Source: Planctomycetaceae bacterium (GTDB taxonomy: Bacteria; Planctomycetota; Planctomycetia; Pirellulales; UBA1268). From it: a DNA stretch of 12,176 nt. The position numbers were made by a program, and so were the translations under genes. Under the pieces are notes generated by a model, which saw only the letters and a list, made by a program, of their open reading frames with translations, searched no databases and was not told where the DNA came from. The DNA is taken from the NCBI GenBank assembly GCA_002862165.1, contig PKCL01000171.1:1-12176 (forward strand). Reading direction: 5' to 3'. This document shows positions 1 to 8,000 of the stretch, in pieces. Position 1 is the first letter of the stretch. Each line of letters begins with the position of its first letter.

Positions 1-122
1 TCAGTCAAATGCGTGATTCGTGCGGTAAGCAGCGCTATTTGTACTTCTGCAGAACCTGTATCTTCCTGCCCACGGCGATGGGCACCTATAAGTTCTTGCT
101 TGCGTTCCTTAGTCAGCGTCAT
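1..122 (-). CDS. rpsO: Ribosomal protein S15, N-terminal part (runs off left edge)
   Basis: This is the start of the small-subunit protein S15, a primary 16S rRNA-binding protein of the central domain (platform) of the 30S subunit. The frame begins MTLTKERKQELIGAHRRG and continues QEDTGSAEVQIALLTARIT before the window ends after 40 codons. The D-T-G-S-x-E-V-Q-I-A-L-L-T-x-R-I block (about residues 21-36) is the S15 signature. S15 is normally about 89 aa, so roughly half is visible. The ATG at 122 is chosen because the N-terminus matches the usual family length, and a GGAGGG lies 12 bases upstream (minus strand 140-135). That ribosome-binding sequence is partly inside a small perfect hairpin (133-147), which could allow the feedback control known for S15 in other bacteria. 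It lies downstream of the desaturase gene on the same strand. Confidence 0.93.
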   Translation of the reverse strand, partial: MTLTKERKQELIGAHRRGQEDTGSAEVQIALLTARITHLT

Positions 123-132
123 CTTCGTTATT

Positions 133-147
133 CGCCCTCCGTGGGCG
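133..147 (-). promoter_or_regulatory. Hairpin overlapping the rpsO ribosome-binding site
   Basis: On the minus strand CGCCC-ACGGA-GGGCG forms a perfect 5-bp GC-rich stem. The likely Shine-Dalgarno GGAGGG (140-135) spans loop and stem, so pairing would mask it. S15 of several bacteria represses its own translation through structured leaders that differ between phyla. A similar role here is inference from position and pairing only. Confidence 0.4.
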
Positions 148-181
148 ATCATTAGGTTGTTTTCTCTAAATTTGTTACTAA

Positions 182-198
182 CGAAAGTCTACCTTTCG
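182..198 (-). promoter_or_regulatory. Perfect 6-bp inverted repeat in the rpsO upstream region
   Basis: CGAAAG-GTAGA-CTTTCG on the minus strand is a perfect 6-bp stem with a 5-base loop. It coincides with the best promoter-like pair I can find for rpsO: TTGCAA at 213-208, a 16-bp gap and TAGACT at 191-186. It may therefore be either an operator across the -10 region or, if transcription starts further upstream, a leader hairpin. The promoter match is weak. Confidence 0.3.
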
Positions 199-210
199 AT
201 AGTTAAATTG

Positions 211-233
211 CAATAAGAGTCGCAGGGACTGCG
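211..233 (-). terminator. Possible weak terminator after the desaturase gene
   Basis: About 13 bases past the desaturase stop, the minus strand has CGCAG-TCC-CTGCG (233-221), a perfect 5-bp stem with a 3-base loop, followed by ACTCTTATT. The stem is short and the following tract is only partly T-rich. It could be a weak Rho-independent terminator between the desaturase and rpsO, or simply part of the rpsO leader. Confidence 0.3.
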
Positions 234-245
234 GCATACTGCCCG

Positions 246-1304
246 CTAGGCACTTTTAGCAGTCGCTTTACCACCATTGGACGACACCGTTTGACCAACG
301 CCACGCGGCGTATGAACAACATTCCAGGCGAGACCCATTCGTTCCATGGCCAGAATGACCCAATACGTCATGTCAAATTCCCACCATTTGTGGCCGTGTG
401 CAGCCATTCTCTGAAAAGCATGATGGTTGTTGTGCCAACCCTCTCCAAAAGCAAGAAGGCCTACCCACCAGAGGTTTCGAGAATCATCAGTTGTCTCATA
501 ATTTCTATAACCCCAGATGTGCGTGGCTGAGTTTACAAACCATGTCACATGAAAAACGTAGACCATTCGGACAGCAAGTCCCCATAATAACCATGAAACT
601 CCGGTCTCTGGACCATAGATTGCCCAGCCAGTCGCCAGTAAACCACCACCAATCACAAAATGCCAGAGCAGGAACGTTTTGTGAAAAAAAATAACACCGG
701 AATCTTTTGCTAGATCAGGTGCCCAGCGTTTTACGTGAGCATCAACTTCAGCCTTTGAATGCTGCGGAAAAAGCCACAGCATATGACTCCAGAGGCCACC
801 GTCTCGAGGGCTATGTGGATCACCCTCTTGATCACTAAATGCGTGATGTTTACGGTGATTCGCTACCCACACAATAGCGGAACCCTCACCAGATATTCCA
901 CCTACAAATGCAAAGAACCATCGTACTGGCTTTGAAGTAACAAAACTTCCGTGAGTGAGTAGACGATGATACCCAAGAGTCACCCCGAGGCACCCAGTCA
1001 CCCAACACAGAAAAAGACAGATAGCGAGACCAGACCAGGTAAAATAAAATGGAGCAGCCAAGGCAGCTAGATGCATACCAGCAATCCAAATAAGTGTTGG
1101 CCAATCGATACCATTTTTCCCAGCATTTTTTCCATCCGATCGCGGCTCTGCCTTTGTATCCTCTGGTGCTTTGGTTGCCGTGGATTCTGCTGCATCAGGG
1201 CCATGAATCGCGGCACGACCAAATTGGCAGGCCTCGTCCTCGAGATCGATGGAACGACGTGAATGATCAGTTGAAGGCTTTGTTAAAAGAGTGCTCGGAG
1301 TCAT
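246..1304 (-). CDS. Delta-9-type fatty-acyl desaturase (membrane di-iron)
   Basis: An integral-membrane fatty acid desaturase of the acyl-CoA/acyl-lipid family, 352 aa. Such enzymes use a di-iron centre, O2 and an electron donor to put a cis double bond in an acyl chain and so adjust membrane fluidity. All three histidine boxes are present: HRLLTH (113-118), HRKHH (150-154) and HNNHH (291-295). The family block NSATHIWG is at 258-265. Hydrophobic segments at about 70-110, 128-148 and 205-256 fit the usual two pairs of membrane helices. The ATG at 1304 is supported by AGGA eight bases upstream (minus 1313-1310). Residues 1-65 are a hydrophilic Ala/Glu/Lys-rich tail not needed by the family; the conserved part starts near DWPTLIW at 67. 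The codons for VIFFHKT contain an A8/T8 run but the frame is intact. No ferredoxin or reductase gene is adjacent, so the electron donor is unknown. Confidence 0.9.
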   Translation of the reverse strand: MTPSTLLTKPSTDHSRRSIDLEDEACQFGRAAIHGPDAAESTATKAPEDTKAEPRSDGKNAGKNGIDWPTLIWIAGMHLAALAAPFYFTWSGLAICLFLCWVTGCLGVTLGYHRLLTHGSFVTSKPVRWFFAFVGGISGEGSAIVWVANHRKHHAFSDQEGDPHSPRDGGLWSHMLWLFPQHSKAEVDAHVKRWAPDLAKDSGVIFFHKTFLLWHFVIGGGLLATGWAIYGPETGVSWLLWGLAVRMVYVFHVTWFVNSATHIWGYRNYETTDDSRNLWWVGLLAFGEGWHNNHHAFQRMAAHGHKWWEFDMTYWVILAMERMGLAWNVVHTPRGVGQTVSSNGGKATAKSA

Positions 1305-1428
1305 GAAATTTCCTGAATATACGTTGAAGCTACACTTACTTACGCCTAATAGCTTATTCGGTTGTTTATAGTCTTACCAAATACCTGATTCCGGCCATGC
1401 CACTCGGTCGAAAACCGGTTGGAGAAAT

Positions 1429-1447
1429 GTCAAAACTACGTCAAAAC
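1429..1447 (-). promoter_or_regulatory. Direct repeat GTTTTGAC-N3-GTTTTGAC upstream of the desaturase
   Basis: Two identical octamers, at 1440-1447 and 1429-1436 (minus-strand reading GTTTTGAC gta GTTTTGAC), sit with an 11-bp period about 125-145 bp before the desaturase start. One helical turn between direct repeats is the typical arrangement for side-by-side binding of a dimeric winged-helix regulator. The second copy also reads TTGACA, a -35-like hexamer, but no convincing -10 follows at 16-18 bp. The rest of the 190-bp gap (1305-1494) holds no gene. An imperfect AT-rich inverted repeat lies at about 1470-1493, just past the end of the AsmA-like gene. Confidence 0.35.
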
Positions 1448-1494
1448 CTTATCTAATGGATTCTTAGAGTGACCTTTTTCCGAAAAAATCACGT

Positions 1495-2727
1495 TTAACG
1501 AAATGCATTCGGTATCGGCAAAACAGAAAGTAGCCATGCAGTAACGTCAGTTCCAGGAACAGCTGGAGGACGCGTTCCAGACAGAAGCCACGCAAGACGG
1601 TCCAGCGTTACCATCTGAAGTGGCTCAAGAATGACCGGGAGTCCCTGAGACTCCAGAAGAGAACCCGATCGCCCTGGCAAAGCCCGCAACTGCAGACCTC
1701 CCGAATCGATCACCAACCCAAACCCAAGCCGCTGGAATGATCGTGCATGACTACCACTGAGGTGATGATACGCTTCGTCAACCCTACACCCTAATATCCT
1801 TACGAGGCGGTCTATCCAGACTTGTTCAATCTCACCACGATCGGCAATACACTCACAGTCAATATTTTTGATACGATTTTGTGACCACAAAAAATTATTC
1901 ACAGTGATCTCCGCTACACCTTGGAGATGCGCAGATAATAGTGCTGTGGTTACAGCTAAATCGACCTGTTTTATTCTTCCAGAACATTCTGCTGTCCAAT
2001 ATCCTTCAACATTCGAGACATCAATCTCTCCAGAGAAAACGGCCTGATCTCCCAAGTCCCAGTGCATACCACCACTCTTTCGAAGCGCCGCAAAGATAAA
2101 TGGAACCGGGAGTGCCTCAGATGTGTTTACTTGTATTTCCGTAACGTATTCTTCTCCAACGTCACTGCGTAGCCCATCCTTCAATAATCGTGCTACACGA
2201 ATTTCATTTTTATCACTATCTCGAAAAAAAAACCGAATTGCTCGCCCAGATCCAGCGGAAACACATTCAATACGAAGTGGTCGCACTCTACTATTCCCAC
2301 TTGAGCCGAAACCTTCCCATGAAAAATTTTTAATATCAATCAAACAGTCTTTATCAAACTGAACAGGCTCAGCTAGCCAACGCTCTATCAAGCCCACAAC
2401 GAATGGAACTACGCCTTCATTGAACAAAAAACCATCAACTGCTAGCCGTATTTCATGCTTCGCAATAACAACAGACACACTCGGTAGGGACTGGCCAGCA
2501 ACAGTGATACCGGAGAGCTCCAAGCATCCTGGCCTAGGATGTGTCAAATCCTCAATTTGAACTTGTTTGCCAAGAATCTTTGAGGCCTTATCAGCAATCT
2601 GTTGACGATACCCCGCCGATTGACGCGAGGCAGCGAAATAACACAGGCAAATGGTCGGCACAACGCATAGAACGATAAAGACAAACCTAATTCGCCATAT
2701 TTTTACCGTTGACTGTTCGACGAACAT
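1495..2727 (-). CDS. Membrane-anchored AsmA-like protein, function unknown
   Basis: A 410-aa protein not recognised as a characterised family. Residues about 12-32 form one hydrophobic segment after a short N-terminus with Lys and Arg, indicating a signal anchor with the rest in the periplasm. The next part (about 48-78, ILGKQVQIEDL...RPGCLELSGITV) resembles the opening repeat of AsmA/TamB-like proteins, whose beta-rich domains are linked to envelope lipid transport and outer-membrane assembly. Later stretches (about 228-312) alternate short beta-like strands with Gly and Trp in the same style. The C-terminus (about 375-406, DRLAWLLSGTRPP...AWLLSVLP) is hydrophobic with a Pro-rich link. The ATG at 2727 is chosen because it directly precedes the anchor and follows GGGAG and AAGG. 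A T9 run (2224-2232) lies inside the frame without breaking it. It is 55 bp downstream of aroC and probably cotranscribed with it. Confidence 0.6.
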   Translation of the reverse strand: MFVEQSTVKIWRIRFVFIVLCVVPTICLCYFAASRQSAGYRQQIADKASKILGKQVQIEDLTHPRPGCLELSGITVAGQSLPSVSVVIAKHEIRLAVDGFLFNEGVVPFVVGLIERWLAEPVQFDKDCLIDIKNFSWEGFGSSGNSRVRPLRIECVSAGSGRAIRFFFRDSDKNEIRVARLLKDGLRSDVGEEYVTEIQVNTSEALPVPFIFAALRKSGGMHWDLGDQAVFSGEIDVSNVEGYWTAECSGRIKQVDLAVTTALLSAHLQGVAEITVNNFLWSQNRIKNIDCECIADRGEIEQVWIDRLVRILGCRVDEAYHHLSGSHARSFQRLGFGLVIDSGGLQLRALPGRSGSLLESQGLPVILEPLQMVTLDRLAWLLSGTRPPAVPGTDVTAWLLSVLPIPNAFR

Positions 2728-2729
2728 CC

Positions 2730-2761
2730 TTGTTCAGCTCCCGGCTTGTTCAGCTTCCGGC
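2730..2761 (-). repeat. 16-bp tandem duplication of the ribosome-binding region
   Basis: Two adjacent 16-mers (2746-2761 and 2730-2745; minus strand GCCGGAAGCTGAACAA then GCCGGGAGCTGAACAA) differ at one base. They lie immediately before the ATG of the AsmA-like gene. Each copy carries a purine-rich Shine-Dalgarno-like core (GGAAG, GGGAG), so the leader has two potential ribosome-binding sites 16 bases apart. This duplication makes up over half of the 55-bp gap after aroC. Confidence 0.7.
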
Positions 2762-2782
2762 GTATGCTGCCGTTTTTAGAAA

Positions 2783-3922
2783 CTAGCGACTCGCTACCAA
2801 CTGTTGGAAAAGCTTCCAACGAGCCTGCATCTCCTCGATACTGTCGCCCCCAAATTTGTCTATGAGTGCAGCTGCTACAGAAAACGCAACCACATTTTCC
2901 ACAATGACACTGCATGCACTAACTGCACAGACGTCGCTCCGCTCATATGCGGCCGACTCTGACTCCTTGGTCCTAAGATTTATTGAGCCGAGGGGCTTTC
3001 GCAACGTACTAATCGGCTTCATCGCTGCACGAATGACAAGTGGCTGACCATTCGTAATTCCGGCCTCAAGGCCACCAGCGTTGTTCGTCGGACGAACGAA
3101 CCCAAGCGTTGGCCCCGACCGTGCACTCTCTTCATAATGGATCGGATCATGAACCTCTGAGCCCGGCCGTCTTGCAGCCTCGAAGCCCATCCCAATCTCC
3201 ACACCTTTAATAGCTTGTATCGCCATGACAGCTTGTGCCAGCTGACCATCGAGTTTGCGATCCCACTGAGCATGAGTCCCAAGGCCAATCGGCAGTCCAT
3301 CTACTCGCACTTCGACGACTCCTCCAAGAGTATCGCCGTCTTTGCCAATCCTGTCGATAAGTTTCTTAATGTCATCATCCTGCTCTGGATGAAGCGAGTA
3401 AACCTCACTCGAGTTGCGAATTTTCCGCAACTCCGGAAGATCTCCATCTCGGCCACCAAGAACAACGCCTCCCAACTCGGTCACCCAGCCTGCGACTTCT
3501 ATCCCAAACAGCGTGAGTAATTGCCGTGCAAGTGCACCAGCTGCAACGCGAGCTGCAGTCTCACGAGCGCTTGCCCGTTCCAGCACAGGACGGACTCCTC
3601 CAAGATGTTTTATTGCGCCTGGTAGATCTGCATGTCCGGGCCTTGGGCGTTCAATATCATCCATCCGCTCGATCTTGGCATCACGATTTATCACCTGCAA
3701 CGTCAGCGGACTACCGAGCGTTTTACCCTTCCAAAGGCCTGACAAAAAGGTCACGGTATCGGTTTCTATGCGCTGGCGTCCGCCACGGCCGTACCCTCCC
3801 TGACGCCGTTGTAACTCACTGTCAATAACATCATTATCAACAGGGAGTCCCGCCGGGAAACCATCTACCAAGGCAGTTAGTGCCGGCCCATGAGATTCGC
3901 CAGCAGTCCAATATCGAAGCAT
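2783..3922 (-). CDS. aroC: Chorismate synthase
   Basis: Chorismate synthase catalyses the last step of the shikimate pathway, anti-1,4-elimination of phosphate from EPSP to give chorismate, using reduced FMN. The 379-aa protein has the family landmarks: GESHG at 8-12 with the first conserved His (H11), RRQGGYGRGGRQ at 39-50, RPRPGHAD at 92-99 with the second conserved His (H97), SARETAARVAAGALAR near 118-133, the GG-x-EAGITNGQP flavin/substrate loop at about 283-294, and RSDVCAV at 328-334. The ATG at 3922 gives MLRYWTAGESHG, the usual family start. An in-frame ATG at 3937 and a TTG at 4006 would add residues with no family counterpart. After RSDVCAV the usual Pro-Ala pair reads Ser-Ala. The gene is complete. 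It follows purC after 132 bp that contain a strong dyad, so it may have its own promoter. Confidence 0.95.
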   Translation of the reverse strand: MLRYWTAGESHGPALTALVDGFPAGLPVDNDVIDSELQRRQGGYGRGGRQRIETDTVTFLSGLWKGKTLGSPLTLQVINRDAKIERMDDIERPRPGHADLPGAIKHLGGVRPVLERASARETAARVAAGALARQLLTLFGIEVAGWVTELGGVVLGGRDGDLPELRKIRNSSEVYSLHPEQDDDIKKLIDRIGKDGDTLGGVVEVRVDGLPIGLGTHAQWDRKLDGQLAQAVMAIQAIKGVEIGMGFEAARRPGSEVHDPIHYEESARSGPTLGFVRPTNNAGGLEAGITNGQPLVIRAAMKPISTLRKPLGSINLRTKESESAAYERSDVCAVSACSVIVENVVAFSVAAALIDKFGGDSIEEMQARWKLFQQLVASR

Positions 3923-3991
3923 GAGAAAATCTATCATCCGAGAGGTGTATAAAACCAAGCACGCCACACAACGTTTCGGCAGGGAAAACCA

Positions 3992-4014
3992 AAACTGTAT
4001 CTCCAATACAGTCT
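3992..4014 (-). terminator. Dyad with T-rich tail after purC (terminator or operator)
   Basis: The minus strand has ACTGTAT-TGGAG-ATACAGT (4012-3994), a perfect 7-bp stem with a 5-base loop. It extends to nine pairs if a G-T is allowed and is followed by TTTTGGTTTT. It lies about 40 bp past the purC stop and 72 bp before the aroC start. The shape fits a Rho-independent terminator, although the stem is AT-rich. It could instead be a protein-binding dyad controlling aroC. Confidence 0.45.
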
Positions 4015-4054
4015 AATCATCAGATCCTTTTGACCATAGAGTGTCACTCGACCT

Positions 4055-4975
4055 CTAACAAGGCAGACTCCCTGTAAGCCTTTGGCAGACATCGAGATAC
4101 TTTTGCCGCGTACCATCGACTATTTCTGCCGGTAGTGAAGGGGGGGGACTCATTCGATCCCAATCACAGGAGGCCAGCCAATCACGAACGAATTGCTTAT
4201 CAAAGGACTCTGGGACCTTTCCCTTACCCACTGACCCAGACGGCCAAAACCGAGAACTGTCTGGCGTAAGCACCTCATCAACAAGCATCAATTGACCATT
4301 TTTATCATAGCCCCATTCAAATTTTGTATCAGCAAGAACAATCCCCTGCCTTGCTGCCACAGTTGAGGCCTTCTCGTACACTGCAACACTTTGCTCACGC
4401 AACTCTGACGCGAGGGATTCACCGAGGGATTTCGCCATAATTTCAAAAGAAACATTCTCATCGTGCCCCTCAACTGCTTTGGTAGCAGGAGTAAAGACTG
4501 AACACGGCAGCCTATCACCTGAACGCAAATTGGTTGGGAGAGAGATACCGCAGACGGTACCCGACTTCTGGTACTCAAGGAGCCCCGACCCAGCAAGCCA
4601 ACCGCGTACAACACATTCAAATGGAATCACATCAGCATTTTTCACCAGCATTGAACGATCGCGAAGCAGTTCTAAATCCACCGTTGAAGGAAGCCCCATC
4701 TCATCAACATCTGTCGTTACAAGATGATGTGAAACAGACTGATGTTCTGACAACCATTCAAACCAGAATCTTGAAACAGCTGTTAGGATTTTACCTTTAT
4801 CAGGTATTGGTGTTGGCAGAACCCAATCGAAAGCACTCACTCGATCTGTACTCACGATGAGCATGTAGGGTTCATCATCCAACTGCAACTGGTAACAGTC
4901 TCGGACTTTGCCACGAACCGGTGTTCCGATAGGTAGATTTGTTTCTGTAACGGCAGAATGATTTGGCGATATCAT
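4055..4975 (-). CDS. purC: SAICAR synthase (phosphoribosylaminoimidazole-succinocarboxamide synthase)
   Basis: This cytoplasmic enzyme joins aspartate to CAIR with ATP to form SAICAR in de novo purine synthesis. At 306 aa it belongs to the long, yeast-like form rather than the roughly 240-aa enterobacterial one. Landmarks in order: GKVRD at 22-26 (nucleotide-binding strand), STDRVSAFD at 42-50, VVRGWLAGSG at 122-131, TPATKAVEGHDENV at 162-175, ADTKFEWG at 215-222 and DEVLTPDSSRFWP at 233-245, with DKQFVRDW at 259-266. All are intact. The ATG at 4975 places GKVRD at the normal distance from the start; no clear Shine-Dalgarno sequence precedes it. A run of eight C (minus strand of 4140-4147) encodes Pro residues near 277-279 without disturbing the frame. 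It follows dnaE2 by 94 bp, with no other purine gene nearby. Confidence 0.95.
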   Translation of the reverse strand: MISPNHSAVTETNLPIGTPVRGKVRDCYQLQLDDEPYMLIVSTDRVSAFDWVLPTPIPDKGKILTAVSRFWFEWLSEHQSVSHHLVTTDVDEMGLPSTVDLELLRDRSMLVKNADVIPFECVVRGWLAGSGLLEYQKSGTVCGISLPTNLRSGDRLPCSVFTPATKAVEGHDENVSFEIMAKSLGESLASELREQSVAVYEKASTVAARQGIVLADTKFEWGYDKNGQLMLVDEVLTPDSSRFWPSGSVGKGKVPESFDKQFVRDWLASCDWDRMSPPPSLPAEIVDGTRQKYLDVCQRLTGSLPC

Positions 4976-5069
4976 AGCCAGCTTTTTCTTTTATTGAGAC
5001 GCGACATCCGAGAGACTATGACATTAACAAAACGAGCACCAGGAATACCTAAGGATATCTATTTATATC

Positions 5070-8000
5070 TTAACAAAAATCTCGTGATATTCGCGGTAAA
5101 CCGACGAGCAATGATTCATCAGTATCGCTTTCATCCCAAGTTGCCAGCCGTTCTGCTAAGAGATGCACCACTTCACCGCGTCGCTGAACTTGACCCTCAA
5201 TCATCAATACCGGAGCACGCCTATCTTGAGAATCACAATGCTGCCAGACAGTGCTTGGAACAATAGCGTTCATGACACCTGTTTCATCTTCGAGTGTTAC
5301 AAAAATTATTCCTTTTGCTGTTGCTGGACGTTGACGTGACAAAACTACACCTACGACTGTGACCCTGTTACCTTCTGACTGCGCACAGGCAATAGCAGTC
5401 GTCACAATGCCGCACTGCACAAGATGTGAACGCAGGAACTGCAGAGGATGAGCTACGAGAGACAGGCCTGATGTCCGGTAATCTGACAGCACGTCCTCAA
5501 GAGGTGAAGTTGTCGGTAGATTTACTATCTCAGTAGAACCACTTTTCATTTCATTCAAACCATGGCAACCACCTACTTCAAACAATGGCATACTCCCAGG
5601 CTCAGGATTACGCTCCATTGAATCCCATATTGCCTGTCTTCGATCTCCAGCGAGACTCTTTAGAGCTCCGGCGCGTGCTAATGAAAGAAGCTGGCTCTGT
5701 GTTGCATGGCATCGCCTCGTAAAATCTTGAACACTTATGAACAGACCTGACTTGCGGGCTTGTTCGATGCGCAAACCAATTACTTCACCAAGTCCGCGAA
5801 CCTGCTCGAAGCCAAGCCGAAGGGCAGGCAAGGATTTTCCAGAAGTCTCAAGCGTTGCATGCCACCCGCTATTCTGGACACACACCGGTAAAACTGTCAC
5901 TCCATGTTCTTGTGCATCACGAACAAGTTGGGACGGCGCATAAAATCCCATTGGCTGACTGCCTAACAGCGACGCAGTGAACGCCGCTGGATAATGTGCT
6001 TTGAGCCAAGCAGATACATAAACCAACAATGCGAAACTAGCAGCATGTGACTCTGGAAATCCATATTCACCAAAACCTTTCAACTGCTGAAAGACTTGCT
6101 CTGCAAACGTTGAGGAGAGTCCTCGCGACACCATTCCATCCACGAGACGTTGATGAAATTCATGGATTACCCCTGTTCGCCGCCAGGCTCCCATTGCTCG
6201 TCGCAGTTGATCAGCTTCACCTGGCGTAAAGCCGGCAGCTACTACTGCAAGTCGCATCGCCTGCTCTTGAAACAATGGTACCCCAAGTGTTTTTTCAAGT
6301 ACTTCTCGAATCTCCTGGCTTGGGTAACAAACAGCTTCTTCTCCTTGACGTCGCCGAAGATATGGGTGCACCATATCCCCTTGTATTGGGCCTGGACGAA
6401 CAATTGCTACCTCTATGACAAGGTCGTAGAAACAGGCTGGCTTTAGACGTGGCAGCATACTTCGCTGTGCACGACTCTCGATTTGAAATACTCCTACCGT
6501 GTCTGCCTTAGAAATCATCTTGTATACAGATGGGTCTTCAGGAGGCACTGTCGCAAGAGTCAGACGCGGACCACCAACTTGCTTGACAAGATCAAATGCA
6601 CGATGAATAGCAGAAAGCATTCCTAACGCGAGGCAGTCCACTTTTAAGATTCCGATTTCATCAAGATCATTTTTATCCCACTGAATAACTGTACGGTTAT
6701 TCATCCTGGCTTGCTGAATTGGGACTAATTCACAGAGATCACCTCGTGTCATGACCATACCACCCACATGCTGCCCAAGATGACGTGGAAAACCAATTAA
6801 TTGCTTCACAATCATCACGAGGCGTTGACCTGACCCACTACGCGGATTCACGCCAGACTCTGTTAATCTTTCAGGCAATTGTTCTGTACTATCGCCTACG
6901 TCAAGAATTCTTGCTAACTGATTCATTCGATCAAGTGAAAACCCAAGTACCTTGGCTACATCCCGAACAGCTGATCGCAACCGATAACAGATCACTTCGG
7001 CAGTCATCGCCGCACGCATGCGGCCATAGGTTTCATATATATATTGCAACACTTCCTCTCGCCGATGATGCTCAAAATCAATATCAATATCAGGAGCTTC
7101 TTGCCGTTCACGACTCACAAAACGTTCAAAAAGAACATTCATTCGGGCAGGATCGACTGATGTAATACCGAGGCAATAACAAATAGCAGAATTTGCTGCA
7201 GAGCCTCGCCCTTGGCATAAAATACCTCGTTGACGAGCGAAACGGACTACATCAAAAACGGTAAGAAAATACGATTCATAACCAAGTTCATGAACAAGAG
7301 ATAATTCATGCTCTAAAAGACTGGCTACTTTTTCAGGGACTCTATTCAGGTATCGCTTTCGGGCTCCTTTCCACGTCAAGTCGCTCAAATAATCTTTTGG
7401 TGTCCGACCAGGTGGCACAACTGCATGGGGATACTCATAGCGCAACTCATCAAGTGAAAATGTACAGTGACTGGCAATCTCGAGCGTACGTTCTACCGCA
7501 TCTGGCAGCATAGAAAAACGTTGGACAATCTGATCCACACATTGCATGTGACGCTCACCGTTCGACAGCAACTCTCCTTGAATCGATTCAATTGTCCTAC
7601 CATGCCGAACTGCAGCAAGAACATCATGTAATGGCTGGCGTTCACGACAGTGATAGCGAACATCGCCAGCTGCTACCAACGGCACCTGAGTTTGATAAGA
7701 AAGTCTTGCATAGTTCTCAAAACGCTCTTGATCATCTCCTTCCATTGCAACTTCTGCCAACCCATACAATTTGCTCCCAAGCCTATCTCGCCATTCACGA
7801 ATAGAGCCTGCTGCTGATTCAGCAGACCTAAGTAGGCGAGCCAATGGAAGACCTGCAAGCAGACCCTCTGCATGGGCAGCCACCTCATCAGCAGTGAGAA
7901 GACAACGAGAATCATGATTTTGTAACTCACTCTCGCTTCTTCCAACGCATTCACGCAAACAACCTTGTTTCAAAAATCCTGTGGTCAACAACCTGCATAG

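Noticed and set aside
13..216. 67-codon plus-strand frame at the left edge
   Set aside because: It is antisense to rpsO, whose S15 signature is clear on the minus strand.
3414..3803. 129-codon plus-strand frame (and a 100-codon neighbour) opposite aroC
   Set aside because: Low-complexity Ser/Pro/Arg-rich translation typical of an antisense shadow of a conserved gene.
3923..4006. Longer aroC starting at TTG 4006
   Set aside because: The extra 28 residues have no counterpart in chorismate synthases and cover the intergenic dyad.
3994..4012. ACTGTAT-N5-ATACAGT read as a true LexA box
   Set aside because: CTGT and ACAG are separated by nine bases, not eight, and the T-rich tail fits a terminator better; kept only as an alternative.
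5054..5069. GATAT-N6-ATATC inverted repeat after dnaE2
   Set aside because: Five AT-only pairs and no T-tract; too weak to call a terminator.
6785..7165. 126-codon plus-strand frame opposite dnaE2
   Set aside because: Fully antisense to the conserved polymerase domain, with no independent coding evidence.
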